From Streptococcus urinalis 2285-97 (lineage in GTDB: Bacteria; Bacillota; Bacilli; Lactobacillales; Streptococcaceae): a stretch of 64,000 nucleotides of DNA. Under the pieces are notes generated by a model. That model had not been told where the DNA came from and did no database searches. It saw only the letters and a list, made by a program, of their open reading frames with translations. Of this stretch, positions 45,082-52,794 are shown one piece after another. Position 1 is the stretch's first letter. Every line of letters begins with the position of its first letter. The position numbers were made by a program, and so were the translations under genes. Location: the NCBI RefSeq assembly GCF_000188055.2, contig NZ_AEUZ02000001.1, positions 1,378,001-1,442,000 of the forward strand, written 5' to 3'.

Positions 45082-47926
45082 AGACTGCCTCGATATTGAT
45101 GGCAGCGATATAGTAGCTCAGGAGGACGATTTCATTAGCATGAAGTTCCTGCGTGTACTTTCTGACTAGGTCTGTATAGGAGATTTCTCCCTTATCCATG
45201 AGGGATTTGAGGTAGTTAAGGGTTCGTGTGATAAAAGTACCTGTCCCTGTGAAGGGGTCTAGGATATGGACATTCTCACTGGCAAGGGTCTTGCCAAAAT
45301 GCCTTCTCAAGACCACGTCAACCGACCGCACGATAAAGTCTACCACTTCTACTGGTGTAAAGACGATACCTAGCCGTTCTGTGGTTGACTTGAAACCAGT
45401 TGCGAAAAACTTGTCGTAAAGCGTGATGATGATTTTCTGTTTGGCTTGGGCGTTGTCGATACCTTCCGCACGCAAACGCACGGAATCATAGAAAGGTTGC
45501 AGCTCCTTCTGCTCCTTTTCAAAGCCGTATTGAGACAGTTCTGCAATGATTTGTTCCATAGCAGAGCTGACAGGGTTATTTTTGACAAACCCATAGTCTC
45601 CGAAAAGGGCATCAAAGATAGGCAGAGTAATCAAGTGCTGTGCCAACATCTCAATAGCTTGCCTGTCATCAATAGACTCGTTGATATTGTGCTGCAAGCT
45701 GTGAAGGAACTTCTCAAAGGCTGACTTGCTGTCAGGGTTCTGCTCAAGGATAATCTCAATCCCTTGAATGTGTCGTCTGGCAATATCTGCCACATCTTTT
45801 GACCAGTCTTCAAGGTAGCGTCTGTCTCCGACTTTCTGAACGATTTTACCGTAGATAGCCCCTTCGACAGCCTCCCATTCCAGTTCAAGCTCTGTTTGAT
45901 AAGGTCGCATAGGTTCTTCGACATCTGTGCCAGTATTTTTGTTGAAATCTGGGTCATCTGGTGCAGTACCTACACCGATGACTTGGATGTTTTTAGGTTT
46001 TTTCTTATTGAGTTCTAGTTTATTGATGGTCGCCTCAAAGCGTTCATCGACGGAACGCAGCGCATTTAGCACCTGCCAGACCACATCATAGGACTTGTTA
46101 TTGTCAAGGATGGTCTCAGCCGTCTCTCCTGCTGGAACAACGATTGGCAAGATGATATAGCCGTACTCTTTCCCTTCAAACTTACGGATAATCCGACCTA
46201 CCGCTTGGACGATGTCCACCTGTGATTTCCGTGGCGAAAGAAAGACGATGGCATCAAGGTTTGGCACGTCAATCCCTTCAGTCAAGAAACGGACATTGGA
46301 TAAGATGCGAGCTGAATTTTCAGGGATGTCATCACTGGCCAGCCAGTCCAGTGCTTCGTTCTTTTCAAGAGCATTCATGCCCCCATCAACGTGACGGACA
46401 TTGACAGAGTAACCATCCTCACTATCTAGGTAGTCATTAACCACACTTTCAAATTGCTCTGATAAGCGTTGGCTGTCTTTGATGGTTCTTGAAAAGGCAA
46501 TGGCTCGTTTCATCGGTTCACCAGACACCTTATCCGCAAAGCTCTCACGCTTAATCATCCCATTCCAGACACCAATGATGCGACCGACATCATCAATATT
46601 GAGACCATTTTCAGGGTCAGACAGGGATTTTTGCATATCCTTTTGAACCACGGTCTCATCCACTGCCAAGACCATGAGCTTGTAGTCTGTCAAAATATCG
46701 TGGCTGATGGCATCGCCAAAGCCGAGACGATAAAAGACCTTACCGTAGAGGCTTTCATCATCCATACTTGAAATGACAATGGAGTTCGCTTGTGACTTCT
46801 TTTTAGCATCGACACCATAAAGTTTTGGGGTGGCTGTTTGGTAGAGACGTTTGACACCTTTGACATTTAAGTCACTGTGTACCATGGTAAAGGCTGAGTC
46901 ATCTGAACCAAGTGCTTTTGCCCCAGTTGTTCGGTGAGCCTCATCAGCGATGATGAAGTCAAAAACTGGAAAGCCGTTTTTCTGAGCTTTTCCCAAAACC
47001 TCGATAGATTGGTAAGTGCCAAAGACAACCAAGAGTTCCTTTTTAGGATAACTCATCAACTCTTCATAGTTTTCAACGACCTTTTTAGCTGACGTTGTGG
47101 CTGGGTAGCCAATGTCACTGGCTTTGATTTGAATGTTGGTTTCCTCTTGATTGACACTACCGCGGCTGGCATTTCTATCACTGGTCACTGCCATAGAGGA
47201 CATGGTCATGTCAGTGTCGTTATTCCAACCACGCAAGGTTTGGGTCAAGAGTTGAATGCTTGGCACAAGATAGAGAACCACATATTGTTCCTTACCTGCC
47301 TCTTTCGCCATCGCCTCTGCGACTTTTAAGCTAGTAAAGGTCTTACCTGTACCAGGTGCCATGATGAGCTGACCACGGTCATGGTCTTTGAAATACTCCA
47401 AAGCCTTGGAAATGACTTCCTTTTGATAATAGCGTGGTTGCTTTTTAGCCTTGACGGTAACTTCTTCTGGACGTTCAAAGGAGAATTGTTCCCAGTCAAT
47501 TCGTGAATTTCTCAAATCTGATAGACCGATACGAACAACGTCACTCCTATCAGCCAAAGCCTGCTCTGCATTTTTCCCCCACTTATCTGTAGAGGCTACA
47601 ATGATGCCTGAATCGTAGTATTCTTTCCCAAGCTCACCAAGGAAAGAATCGATGTTGGCTTTCTGAATGGCATGATTGTAAAACTTAGCTTGGATAGCCA
47701 CTAATTCTCCTGTGTGCTTTTCAGCCACAAGGTCAACACCGATATCCGATTTGGGAATGCGGTAGTCATTTGGCACATCAGCTAACATCCAGACATGCTT
47801 GAACTCATTTTGATAAGTTGGCTCATGTTGTAAATAAGCACGGACAAGGTATTCAAAGTAGGTTCCCCTGTCACGCTGTGTTTCTGCTAATTCGTTGATT
47901 TGATTGACAAGATGTTCAAACGACAT
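45041..47926 (-). CDS. Type ISP enzyme, segment 1: nuclease, translocase, start of methylase
   Basis: This 961-residue open segment starts at ATG 47926 behind GGAGGAG. It carries the Mrr-like nuclease, the complete SF2 motor, the helical coupler and methylase motif I, and ends at TGA just after NGDKPYKPF. If translated alone it would be a nuclease-translocase without methylation or target recognition. The UUU UGA at its end resembles the prfB shift site in letters but lacks an AGGAGG stimulator. Confidence 0.7.
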   Translation of the reverse strand: MSFEHLVNQINELAETQRDRGTYFEYLVRAYLQHEPTYQNEFKHVWMLADVPNDYRIPKSDIGVDLVAEKHTGELVAIQAKFYNHAIQKANIDSFLGELGKEYYDSGIIVASTDKWGKNAEQALADRSDVVRIGLSDLRNSRIDWEQFSFERPEEVTVKAKKQPRYYQKEVISKALEYFKDHDRGQLIMAPGTGKTFTSLKVAEAMAKEAGKEQYVVLYLVPSIQLLTQTLRGWNNDTDMTMSSMAVTSDRNASRGSVNQEETNIQIKASDIGYPATTSAKKVVENYEELMSYPKKELLVVFGTYQSIEVLGKAQKNGFPVFDFIIADEAHRTTGAKALGSDDSAFTMVHSDLNVKGVKRLYQTATPKLYGVDAKKKSQANSIVISSMDDESLYGKVFYRLGFGDAISHDILTDYKLMVLAVDETVVQKDMQKSLSDPENGLNIDDVGRIIGVWNGMIKRESFADKVSGEPMKRAIAFSRTIKDSQRLSEQFESVVNDYLDSEDGYSVNVRHVDGGMNALEKNEALDWLASDDIPENSARILSNVRFLTEGIDVPNLDAIVFLSPRKSQVDIVQAVGRIIRKFEGKEYGYIILPIVVPAGETAETILDNNKSYDVVWQVLNALRSVDERFEATINKLELNKKKPKNIQVIGVGTAPDDPDFNKNTGTDVEEPMRPYQTELELEWEAVEGAIYGKIVQKVGDRRYLEDWSKDVADIARRHIQGIEIILEQNPDSKSAFEKFLHSLQHNINESIDDRQAIEMLAQHLITLPIFDALFGDYGFVKNNPVSSAMEQIIAELSQYGFEKEQKELQPFYDSVRLRAEGIDNAQAKQKIIITLYDKFFATGFKSTTERLGIVFTPVEVVDFIVRSVDVVLRRHFGKTLASENVHILDPFTGTGTFITRTLNYLKSLMDKGEISYTDLVRKYTQELHANEIVLLSYYIAAINIEAVFDDINGDKPYKPF

Positions 47927-47960
47927 AAAAACTCCTCCAAGCCAAGAAGACCCAGAGGTG

Positions 47961-47988
47961 TTAGTTAAGTACTTACATACTTAACTAA
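47961..47988. repeat. 28-bp palindrome in the leader of the restriction-modification operon
   Basis: TTAGTTAAGTA-CTTACA-TACTTAACTAA has perfect 11-base arms. It lies between a candidate -10 (TATAAT reverse strand, 48025-48020) and the start codon, followed by another palindrome GGGTACCC. It could be an operator or an mRNA hairpin. Confidence 0.5.
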
Positions 47989-48038
47989 GGGGTACCCTTA
48001 GCAGATTATTGTTAGAACTATTATAACCTTTTTGAGCT

Positions 48039-48076
48039 CAAAAAAATAGCATCCACCGCATAGCGATGCTATTTTG
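48039..48076 (-). terminator. Terminator of the YolD/DUF5960 cassette
   Basis: AAATAGCATC and GATGCTATTT around an 11-base loop, with seven Ts on the reverse strand. Confidence 0.7.
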
Positions 48077-48100
48077 AACCTGCATACCAGTATTTTCTGA

Positions 48101-48352
48101 CTAAGTTATTATTTTTTCAATTTCTATTTGAAAATAGAAATAATGGTCTCGTCCATCTTTGCTATTGTGTTTGTTGAGCTTGAAGTAGTTTTTCTGGCTC
48201 ATTGCCATTTCTCTGAGGATATCATCCGTTAAGAAAGTCAATGGTACATCCATAGCTGAATAGCGGTAGAAATCTTCCTCAAATTTGAGATAGGAGTCTG
48301 AAAAATAGTCAATTTGTAGTTTGTTTTGGTATATTTCTTTTCTACTCAACAT
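48101..48352 (-). CDS. DUF5960-like small protein
   Basis: The 83-residue protein (MLSRKEIYQNKLQIDYFSDS) resembles small proteins that follow yolD-like genes in streptococcal ICE umuC cassettes. It overlaps the YolD-like gene by 11 bases, so translation is coupled. No catalytic motif is visible and no function is known. Confidence 0.6.
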   Translation of the reverse strand: MLSRKEIYQNKLQIDYFSDSYLKFEEDFYRYSAMDVPLTFLTDDILREMAMSQKNYFKLNKHNSKDGRDHYFYFQIEIEKIIT

Positions 48353-48704
48353 CCGTTTCCTCCGTCATACTGATGGATAATATGTCCTCGACTTGAAGCA
48401 GCTGATAGCCGTCAGCTGTTTTTACTGTGATTTCTTTAGGACTTAGTTCTGTCACTTGCCCAAGGCAAGTAGCTTTTCGTTTATCCTCTTTGACGATGAA
48501 AAGACCTTGTAGCTGACTAGCATAGAGCTGACTGATGAGGACAAGTTTTTCTTCCTTGGTCAAGTCGCTTTTCAAGTCAACCTTTTTCTTATCATCAGAC
48601 AATGATGCGGTGTGTTCTGATAAGAAAAAGCCCATCCATTTCATCATGCCCCTATCCTGATGTTCTCTTGCTAACTGAAAGGGGAGATAACTTCTATCAA
48701 TCAT
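48342..48704 (-). CDS. YolD-like protein (umuC cassette)
   Basis: The 120-residue protein starts MIDRSYLPFQLAREHQDRG and has the YolD-like pattern (MKWMGFFLSEHTASL). YolD proteins accompany Y-family polymerases and may modulate them. Here the upstream umuC is reduced to its tail, so this gene survives without its usual partner and probably without its original promoter. Confidence 0.65.
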   Translation of the reverse strand: MIDRSYLPFQLAREHQDRGMMKWMGFFLSEHTASLSDDKKKVDLKSDLTKEEKLVLISQLYASQLQGLFIVKEDKRKATCLGQVTELSPKEITVKTADGYQLLQVEDILSISMTEETDVE

Positions 48705-48710
48705 TTTAGT

Positions 48711-48866
48711 CCGTCTAATCCACCAGCTGAATGTCCACCTATCAACTTACTTCTGACAATACTACGTGAGGCTTCTTGTAAAGAATTTGCTTTTTGTATC
48801 ATGGTAAACCCAAATTGATTTCGGATGGTGTCAATCGCTGTCTGGAGCCTTTCTTCTTTCTCATGG
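48711..48866 (-). pseudogene. umuC/ImpB-MucB Y-family polymerase, C-terminal remnant
   Basis: Reverse strand translation gives EKEERLQTAIDTIRNQFGFT, then QKANSLQEASRSIVRSKLIGG and HSAGGLDGLK with a TGA at 48713-48711. This is the C-terminal end of UmuC-like polymerases from streptococcal conjugative elements. No start codon or catalytic domain remains. The break point abuts the CHAP remnant. Confidence 0.7.
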
Positions 48867-49371
48867 AACAATCACCTCAGACTCCTCTGTTGCTTTCTCA
48901 GGCGATACAGGGCTTTCTACTGGTACTCTCACGTCTACCTTTGACTTACCACCAGAGTATCTTGGAAAACTCAAATACGGAGTTCCTAGTGAGAACTCGG
49001 TCACAACTCAGGGAAACAATACCTATCCAGCTGGACAATGTACCTGGTATGTTTGCAATCGCCTGATTGAGACAGGCATCTGTACCAACTCAGCTATCTA
49101 CAATTACAACGGAAATGGTCAAGATTGGTTTGCTAGTCTTGTCTCTCGTGGTTGGAAACAAGTATCAGAGCCTCAAGTTGGCTCTGTCATGTCCGTTCAA
49201 GGTGGTTACGGAGGCACCTATGCTGAATATGGTCACGTCGCATTTGTGGAAGCTGTCAATCAAGATGGAACCTTCCTCATCTCAGAATATAATGTCGGTG
49301 GCGTTCAAAACAAACCACACTATGCCGTTCTCAGCAACCAAAGCTATTACAGTTTTGCGGTTGCACAATAA
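48865..49371 (+). pseudogene. CHAP-domain ICE lysin, C-terminal remnant
   Basis: The frame ending at TAA 49369-49371 reads GTITSDSSVAFSGDTG, then YPAGQCTWYVCNRLIETG and EYGHVAFVEAVNQDG, a CHAP amidase domain with its Cys and His. Such domains end the conjugation-associated wall hydrolases of ICEs. The N-terminal part and start codon are missing; coding begins abruptly at about 48865 against the umuC tail. A 60-residue frame from 49189 is only its last part. Confidence 0.7.
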
Positions 49372-49373
49372 GA

Positions 49374-49409
49374 TTTACGAATTTTTACGATTCTTTATAG
49401 TTTTTACGA
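49374..49409 (+). repeat. TTTACGA triple repeat upstream of abiE
   Basis: TTTACGA at 49374-49380, 49384-49390 and 49403-49409, just upstream of the abiE -35. These are candidate AbiEi operator half-sites. Confidence 0.4.
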
Positions 49410-49419
49410 TTGTTAAGTG

Positions 49420-49452
49420 TTGCGTATATACGACAAAAGAGTTACAATTGTA
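49420..49452 (+). promoter_or_regulatory. abiE promoter with overlapping palindromes
   Basis: TTGCGT (49420-49425), 17-base spacer, TACAAT (49443-49448). CGTATATACG (49423-49432) overlaps the -35, and TACAATTGTA (49443-49452) covers the -10. AbiEi antitoxins repress their own promoter through repeats, so these are good operator candidates. Confidence 0.6.
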
Positions 49453-49482
49453 GTATAAACATAACAAAGGAGGAGAGTTCGT

Positions 49483-50073
49483 ATGTCTAATAAAGAAACC
49501 GTTCTGAATTATCTCAAACAGAATAACGGTATCATTACATATAAAGACTGTAAAGAGCTTGGGGTTCCAGCTGTCTATCTCTCACGACTTGAAAATGAAG
49601 AGAAAATATTCCGAGTGGACAAGGGCATCTATCTTTCTACCGATGGTGACTATGACGAGTACTACTTCTTCCAATACAGATTTTCAAGAGCTATTTACTC
49701 CTATGTTTCCGCTCTTTATCTTCAGGGGTTCACGGATGAAATCCCTCAATATTTTGAAGTCACCGTACCAAGAGGGTATCGTTTCAATAATCCGCCTCAA
49801 AACCTTGCGGTTCATACCGTCCCAAAGGAAATTGTTGACCTTGGTGTTATCTCTGTAAAGACACCCTGGGGACAGACCGTTAAGACCTACGACTTTGAGC
49901 GTATCATCTGTGACTTTATTCAAAATCGTAAAAAAATTGATAATGAACTTTTCGTCAAAACTCTTAAGGCTTATGTCAACTATCCAAATAAAAACCTGAC
50001 AAACCTTTACCAATACGCTGAAAAAATGAAAATTATCAATCAAATAAAACAAACACTTGAGGTGCTAATGTGA
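49483..50073 (+). CDS. abiEi: AbiEi antitoxin (type IV toxin-antitoxin, abortive infection)
   Basis: The 196-residue protein has an N-terminal winged helix (NGIITYKDCKELGVPAVYLS, RLENEEKIFRVDKGIYLS) and the AbiEi C-terminal domain (ISVKTPWGQTVKTYDFERII). It represses the operon by binding DNA and counters the AbiEii toxin's effect without binding it. GGAGGAG precedes the ATG. Its stop overlaps the GTG start of abiEii (GTGA). Confidence 0.9.
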   Translation: MSNKETVLNYLKQNNGIITYKDCKELGVPAVYLSRLENEEKIFRVDKGIYLSTDGDYDEYYFFQYRFSRAIYSYVSALYLQGFTDEIPQYFEVTVPRGYRFNNPPQNLAVHTVPKEIVDLGVISVKTPWGQTVKTYDFERIICDFIQNRKKIDNELFVKTLKAYVNYPNKNLTNLYQYAEKMKIINQIKQTLEVLM

Positions 50074-50906
50074 ACAAAGCAAAATTAACGGCACTCTGCC
50101 ATAAAGTTTCAAAAGAAACAGGATTAACGTTTAATTCTGTGATGACCTACTACTTCCTGGAAATTATTCTGAAAAAATTGAGCCAAAGCGCTTATGCTCA
50201 AAATTACATTTTCAAAGGAGGTTTTCTGCTCTCAAATGTCGTCGGGGTTGCTTCCCGTAGTACCGTTGACATTGACTTTCTCTTTAGTAAAATGAATCTA
50301 TCAGAAGAGACCGTGCACCAGCAATTGGAGGATATCCTTGGAAAATCTGATGAAGATATTTCTTTCACTATTCAGTCGGTCACAGCAATTAAGGAAAGTG
50401 ATGATTACGGAGGTTATCGTGCAAGTATCCTTTGCCAGCTTGAGAACATCAGACAGGTCATCCACCTAGATATTGCGACTGGGGACATTGTCACTCCGCA
50501 GCCCATCACTTACGACTACAAGCCAATCTTCACATCAGAACAGTTTCCTATCATTGCCTACACGATTGAGACTATCTTAGCAGAGAAACTACAAACTATT
50601 TATTCTCGCAGCTTCTTGAATAGTCGAAGCAAAGACTTCTATGACGTCTATATCTTGTCAAAATTGAAGATATCAGATATTGATTCGCAACAACTTCTCA
50701 CTGCTTGTCAGCGTACCTTCGATTATCGAGGTACTGAATTAGACTTCGATAAATTCATCAATCTGCTAGAAACATTCAAAACAGATTCAACCCAAAACCA
50801 TCAGTGGGAAAACTACTCTAAAAAGTATAGTTACACTAAAGGTATTACATTTAACGATGTTCTGACAGAGATGACTGATTTGCTTGTAACTATCAAAAAT
50901 CTCTAA
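50070..50906 (+). CDS. abiEii: AbiEii nucleotidyltransferase toxin
   Basis: The 278-residue protein has the DUF1814/NTase motifs: FKGGFLLS with RSTVDIDFLF (GG and DxD), AEKLQTIYSR, and the SRSKDFYDVYIL region. AbiEii modifies tRNA or a related target and halts growth on phage infection. It starts at GTG 50070, overlapping abiEi by four bases. Length and motifs are complete, so the system looks functional. Confidence 0.9.
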   Translation: MNKAKLTALCHKVSKETGLTFNSVMTYYFLEIILKKLSQSAYAQNYIFKGGFLLSNVVGVASRSTVDIDFLFSKMNLSEETVHQQLEDILGKSDEDISFTIQSVTAIKESDDYGGYRASILCQLENIRQVIHLDIATGDIVTPQPITYDYKPIFTSEQFPIIAYTIETILAEKLQTIYSRSFLNSRSKDFYDVYILSKLKISDIDSQQLLTACQRTFDYRGTELDFDKFINLLETFKTDSTQNHQWENYSKKYSYTKGITFNDVLTEMTDLLVTIKNL

Positions 50907-51036
50907 GAAGAGTCATGGCAATCAAATATAAATTAGTTACTATTGATTATGAAGAACAGTTAAGATTACTTTATGGATTACTAGTTATACTATAACCATC
51001 CTAAATAACTTTTCTTTTTCATAATCTCCTTGGAAG

Positions 51037-51066
51037 CAAGCTCAGAAATGGGCTTGTTTTCGTTTT
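51037..51066 (+). terminator. Terminator before xis
   Basis: CAAGCTC-AGAAAT-GGGCTTG (one G-T pair) followed by a T-rich run. It ends transcription from abiE ahead of the xis/int genes. Confidence 0.6.
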
Positions 51067-51090
51067 ATCAAAAATAACGGAGGAAAACAC

Positions 51091-51288
51091 ATGAAAAAAG
51101 AAATTCCATTCTGGGAAAAATCAAACCTAACTGTTGAGGAAGCTGCCTCATATTTCAGTATCGGAGTCAATAAACTTCGTGAAATCAGCAATGAAGATGA
51201 TTGCGATTTCGTCCTCTGGTGCGGCAGCAAACGACTAATCAAACGAGCAAAATTTGAGAAATTCCTAGAAAACCAATATTCAATTTAA
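51091..51288 (+). CDS. xis: Excisionase (Tn916 Xis-like)
   Basis: The 65-residue basic protein (IPFWEKSNLTVEEAASYFS, then IGVNKLREI) has the winged-helix excisionase pattern of Tn916 Xis. It directs the integrase to excision. GGAGG nine bases upstream gives a strong start. A strong terminator-like hairpin lies between it and int. Confidence 0.9.
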   Translation: MKKEIPFWEKSNLTVEEAASYFSIGVNKLREISNEDDCDFVLWCGSKRLIKRAKFEKFLENQYSI

Positions 51289-51298
51289 TAATCACTCA

Positions 51299-51340
51299 GA
51301 GGGCATAGGCTAATCAAATAGCTTATGCCCTCTTTTTTTA
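51299..51340 (+). terminator. Hairpin/terminator between xis and int
   Basis: GAGGGCATAGGCTA and TAGCTTATGCCCTC form a 14-pair stem (one G-T) around ATCAAA, followed by seven Ts. The int ribosome binding site (GGAGG) and ATG follow within 15 bases, so it may limit int relative to xis. Confidence 0.75.
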
Positions 51341-51352
51341 TGGAGGAAATCT

Positions 51353-52603
51353 ATGATAAACAAAAAACGGAAAGACAATAAAAATCGCATCCTCAAAGAC
51401 GGAGAATATCAACGTCCAAATGGTAGTTACGAATACCGCTGGCGTGATAAGCGAAGAAAGATGAATAGTATCTATGCCAAGTCATTAGTTGAGCTACGAG
51501 AAAAAGAAAAGCAAATTATAAAAGATTCTCTCAACGGATTAAACGTTACCAAAAAAGTTTCTGTAGATGACTTATACCAAAAGTGGAAACTCTTGAAACG
51601 AGGTCTCAAGGATAATACCTTCAAAAACTATCAGTACCTATACGAATATTTCGTGTCTGGTCAATTAGGAAATGTCATCATTACAAACCTCAAGAAAAGT
51701 GAGGTTCGCTCCTTTTACAATTACTTAGCCGAAGAACGACACGTCAAGGTAAGTACCATTGATAGCATCCATACCGTACTCCATCAAGTTCTTCAAGTTG
51801 CTGTCGATGATGAGTATATTTTCAACAATCCCTCAGACAATGCTTTGAAGGAGCTAAAGCAGTCTCGTACTTCTGGGAAAAAAGGACACAGAGCTTTGAC
51901 ACTCAAGGAACAGCAGCTCTTTGAAAATTTTTTAGAGAATACGAGCCGTTATAAAGGTTGGTACCCAGTATTTATTACGATGTTATGGACTGGACTTCGA
52001 GTCGGTGAAGTAACAGGCTTACGTTGGGAAGACATTGATTTTGAAAGCAATACTATTAGTGTCAACCATACACTTGTTTATTATGATACAAGAACGAATC
52101 GTGGTGTCACTTTTACAATCAACACTCCAAAGACAAAGGCAGGGGAGCGTACTGTCCCACTACTACCAAGAGTTAAGGAGGCGCTGATTTTAGAAAAGAA
52201 ACGTCAAGAAGAGCTTGAAATCGTCTGCAAGAGTAAGATTGACGGCTATACCAATTTTATCTTTCTCAATCGTTTTGGTAATGTCTTCCATCAAGGAACA
52301 CTCAATAAAGCACTGAAACGAATTATTCGTGATTGCAATTTTGCTGTCCTTGATGGTAAAATACAAAGTGAGGTAGCACTTCCGAATTTCAGCAACCACT
52401 CTCTCCGTCATACCTTCACTACCCGTATGGTAGAAGCTGGAACTAATATGAAGGCGATGCAAGAAATTCTTGGACACTCTGATATTTCAACCACTATGAA
52501 TATCTACGCCGAAGCTACAAAAGAACTCAAAGAAAAAGAGATGGAAAAGTTCGGAGAAAACCTTCAAAATAGCCTATCAAACCTTGAAGAAACTTACCAA
52601 TAA
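51353..52603 (+). CDS. int: Tyrosine integrase (Tn916 family)
   Basis: The 416-residue recombinase has a Tn916-like N-terminal arm-binding domain (KRKDNKNRILKDGEYQRPNG), a SAM-like core-binding domain and the catalytic domain. Catalytic residues are visible: Arg in TGLRVGEVTGL (about 216), HSLRH (His 349, Arg 352), LGHSDISTTM (His about 375) and Tyr in NIYAE (about 384). It lies at the right end beside attR, the usual place. The last codons form the first of four TTACCA repeats. Confidence 0.95.
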   Translation: MINKKRKDNKNRILKDGEYQRPNGSYEYRWRDKRRKMNSIYAKSLVELREKEKQIIKDSLNGLNVTKKVSVDDLYQKWKLLKRGLKDNTFKNYQYLYEYFVSGQLGNVIITNLKKSEVRSFYNYLAEERHVKVSTIDSIHTVLHQVLQVAVDDEYIFNNPSDNALKELKQSRTSGKKGHRALTLKEQQLFENFLENTSRYKGWYPVFITMLWTGLRVGEVTGLRWEDIDFESNTISVNHTLVYYDTRTNRGVTFTINTPKTKAGERTVPLLPRVKEALILEKKRQEELEIVCKSKIDGYTNFIFLNRFGNVFHQGTLNKALKRIIRDCNFAVLDGKIQSEVALPNFSNHSLRHTFTTRMVEAGTNMKAMQEILGHSDISTTMNIYAEATKELKEKEMEKFGENLQNSLSNLEETYQ

Positions 52604-52632
52604 CTTACCACTGATTTACCACTGATTTACCA
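52594..52632 (+). repeat. Four tandem 11-bp TTACCA repeats (candidate arm-type sites)
   Basis: TTACCA starts at 52594, 52605, 52616 and 52627, exactly 11 bases apart, with similar flanks (AACTTACCA or GATTTACCA). The first overlaps the end of int. Two more copies with the same 11-base phase lie at the left end. Confidence 0.65.
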
Positions 52633-52740
52633 ATTTTGTACAAAGTTAGGGAAAAATATAAAACCTAGCTAAGTTTCTAAACCTTGGTATAATGGGCTTT
52701 AGAGACTTGCGTGAAATAACGTAGAACCAGGTTTCTTTTT

Positions 52741-52755
52741 CCTACAATGAAATAA
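52741..52755 (+). repeat. attR core (15-bp direct repeat)
   Basis: CCTACAATGAAATAA, identical to the 3' end of lysS at 39104-39118, followed directly by the native lysS terminator. Confidence 0.85.
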
Positions 52756-52758
52756 CAC

Positions 52759-52794
52759 TAAAAAAACTTCTGAAAATTATTCAGAAGTTTTTTT
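52759..52794. terminator. Native lysS terminator, displaced by the island
   Basis: AACTTCTGAA-AATTA-TTCAGAAGTT between A- and T-runs. It serves lysS only after excision and also the convergent GATase gene. Confidence 0.75.

Larger units (their letters stand above)
43239..47926 (-). pseudogene. Type ISP restriction-modification enzyme (LlaGI/LlaBIII-like), frameshifted twice
   Basis: One polypeptide of about 1,561 residues is recovered if one base is removed at each of two points (4,688 minus 2 is divisible by three). Domain order: Mrr-like nuclease (Asp65, QAK 79-81), SF2 translocase (APGTGKT 190-196, DEAH 328-331, QAVGRIIRKF), gamma-class N6-adenine methylase (LDPFTGTGTF, then IIGNPPYS), target-recognition domain. 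This is the single-chain Type ISP layout. Break 1 is in the A5 run at 45043-45047; break 2 lies at about 44344-44352. Full function needs both to be restored. G+C is visibly higher than in gajAB. Confidence 0.8.

Noticed and set aside
50915..50995. 26-codon open frame (MAIKYKLVTIDYEEQLRLL) between abiEii and xis
   Set aside because: No clear ribosome binding site and no recognised family; it may be a relic of an ICE gene but cannot be supported.
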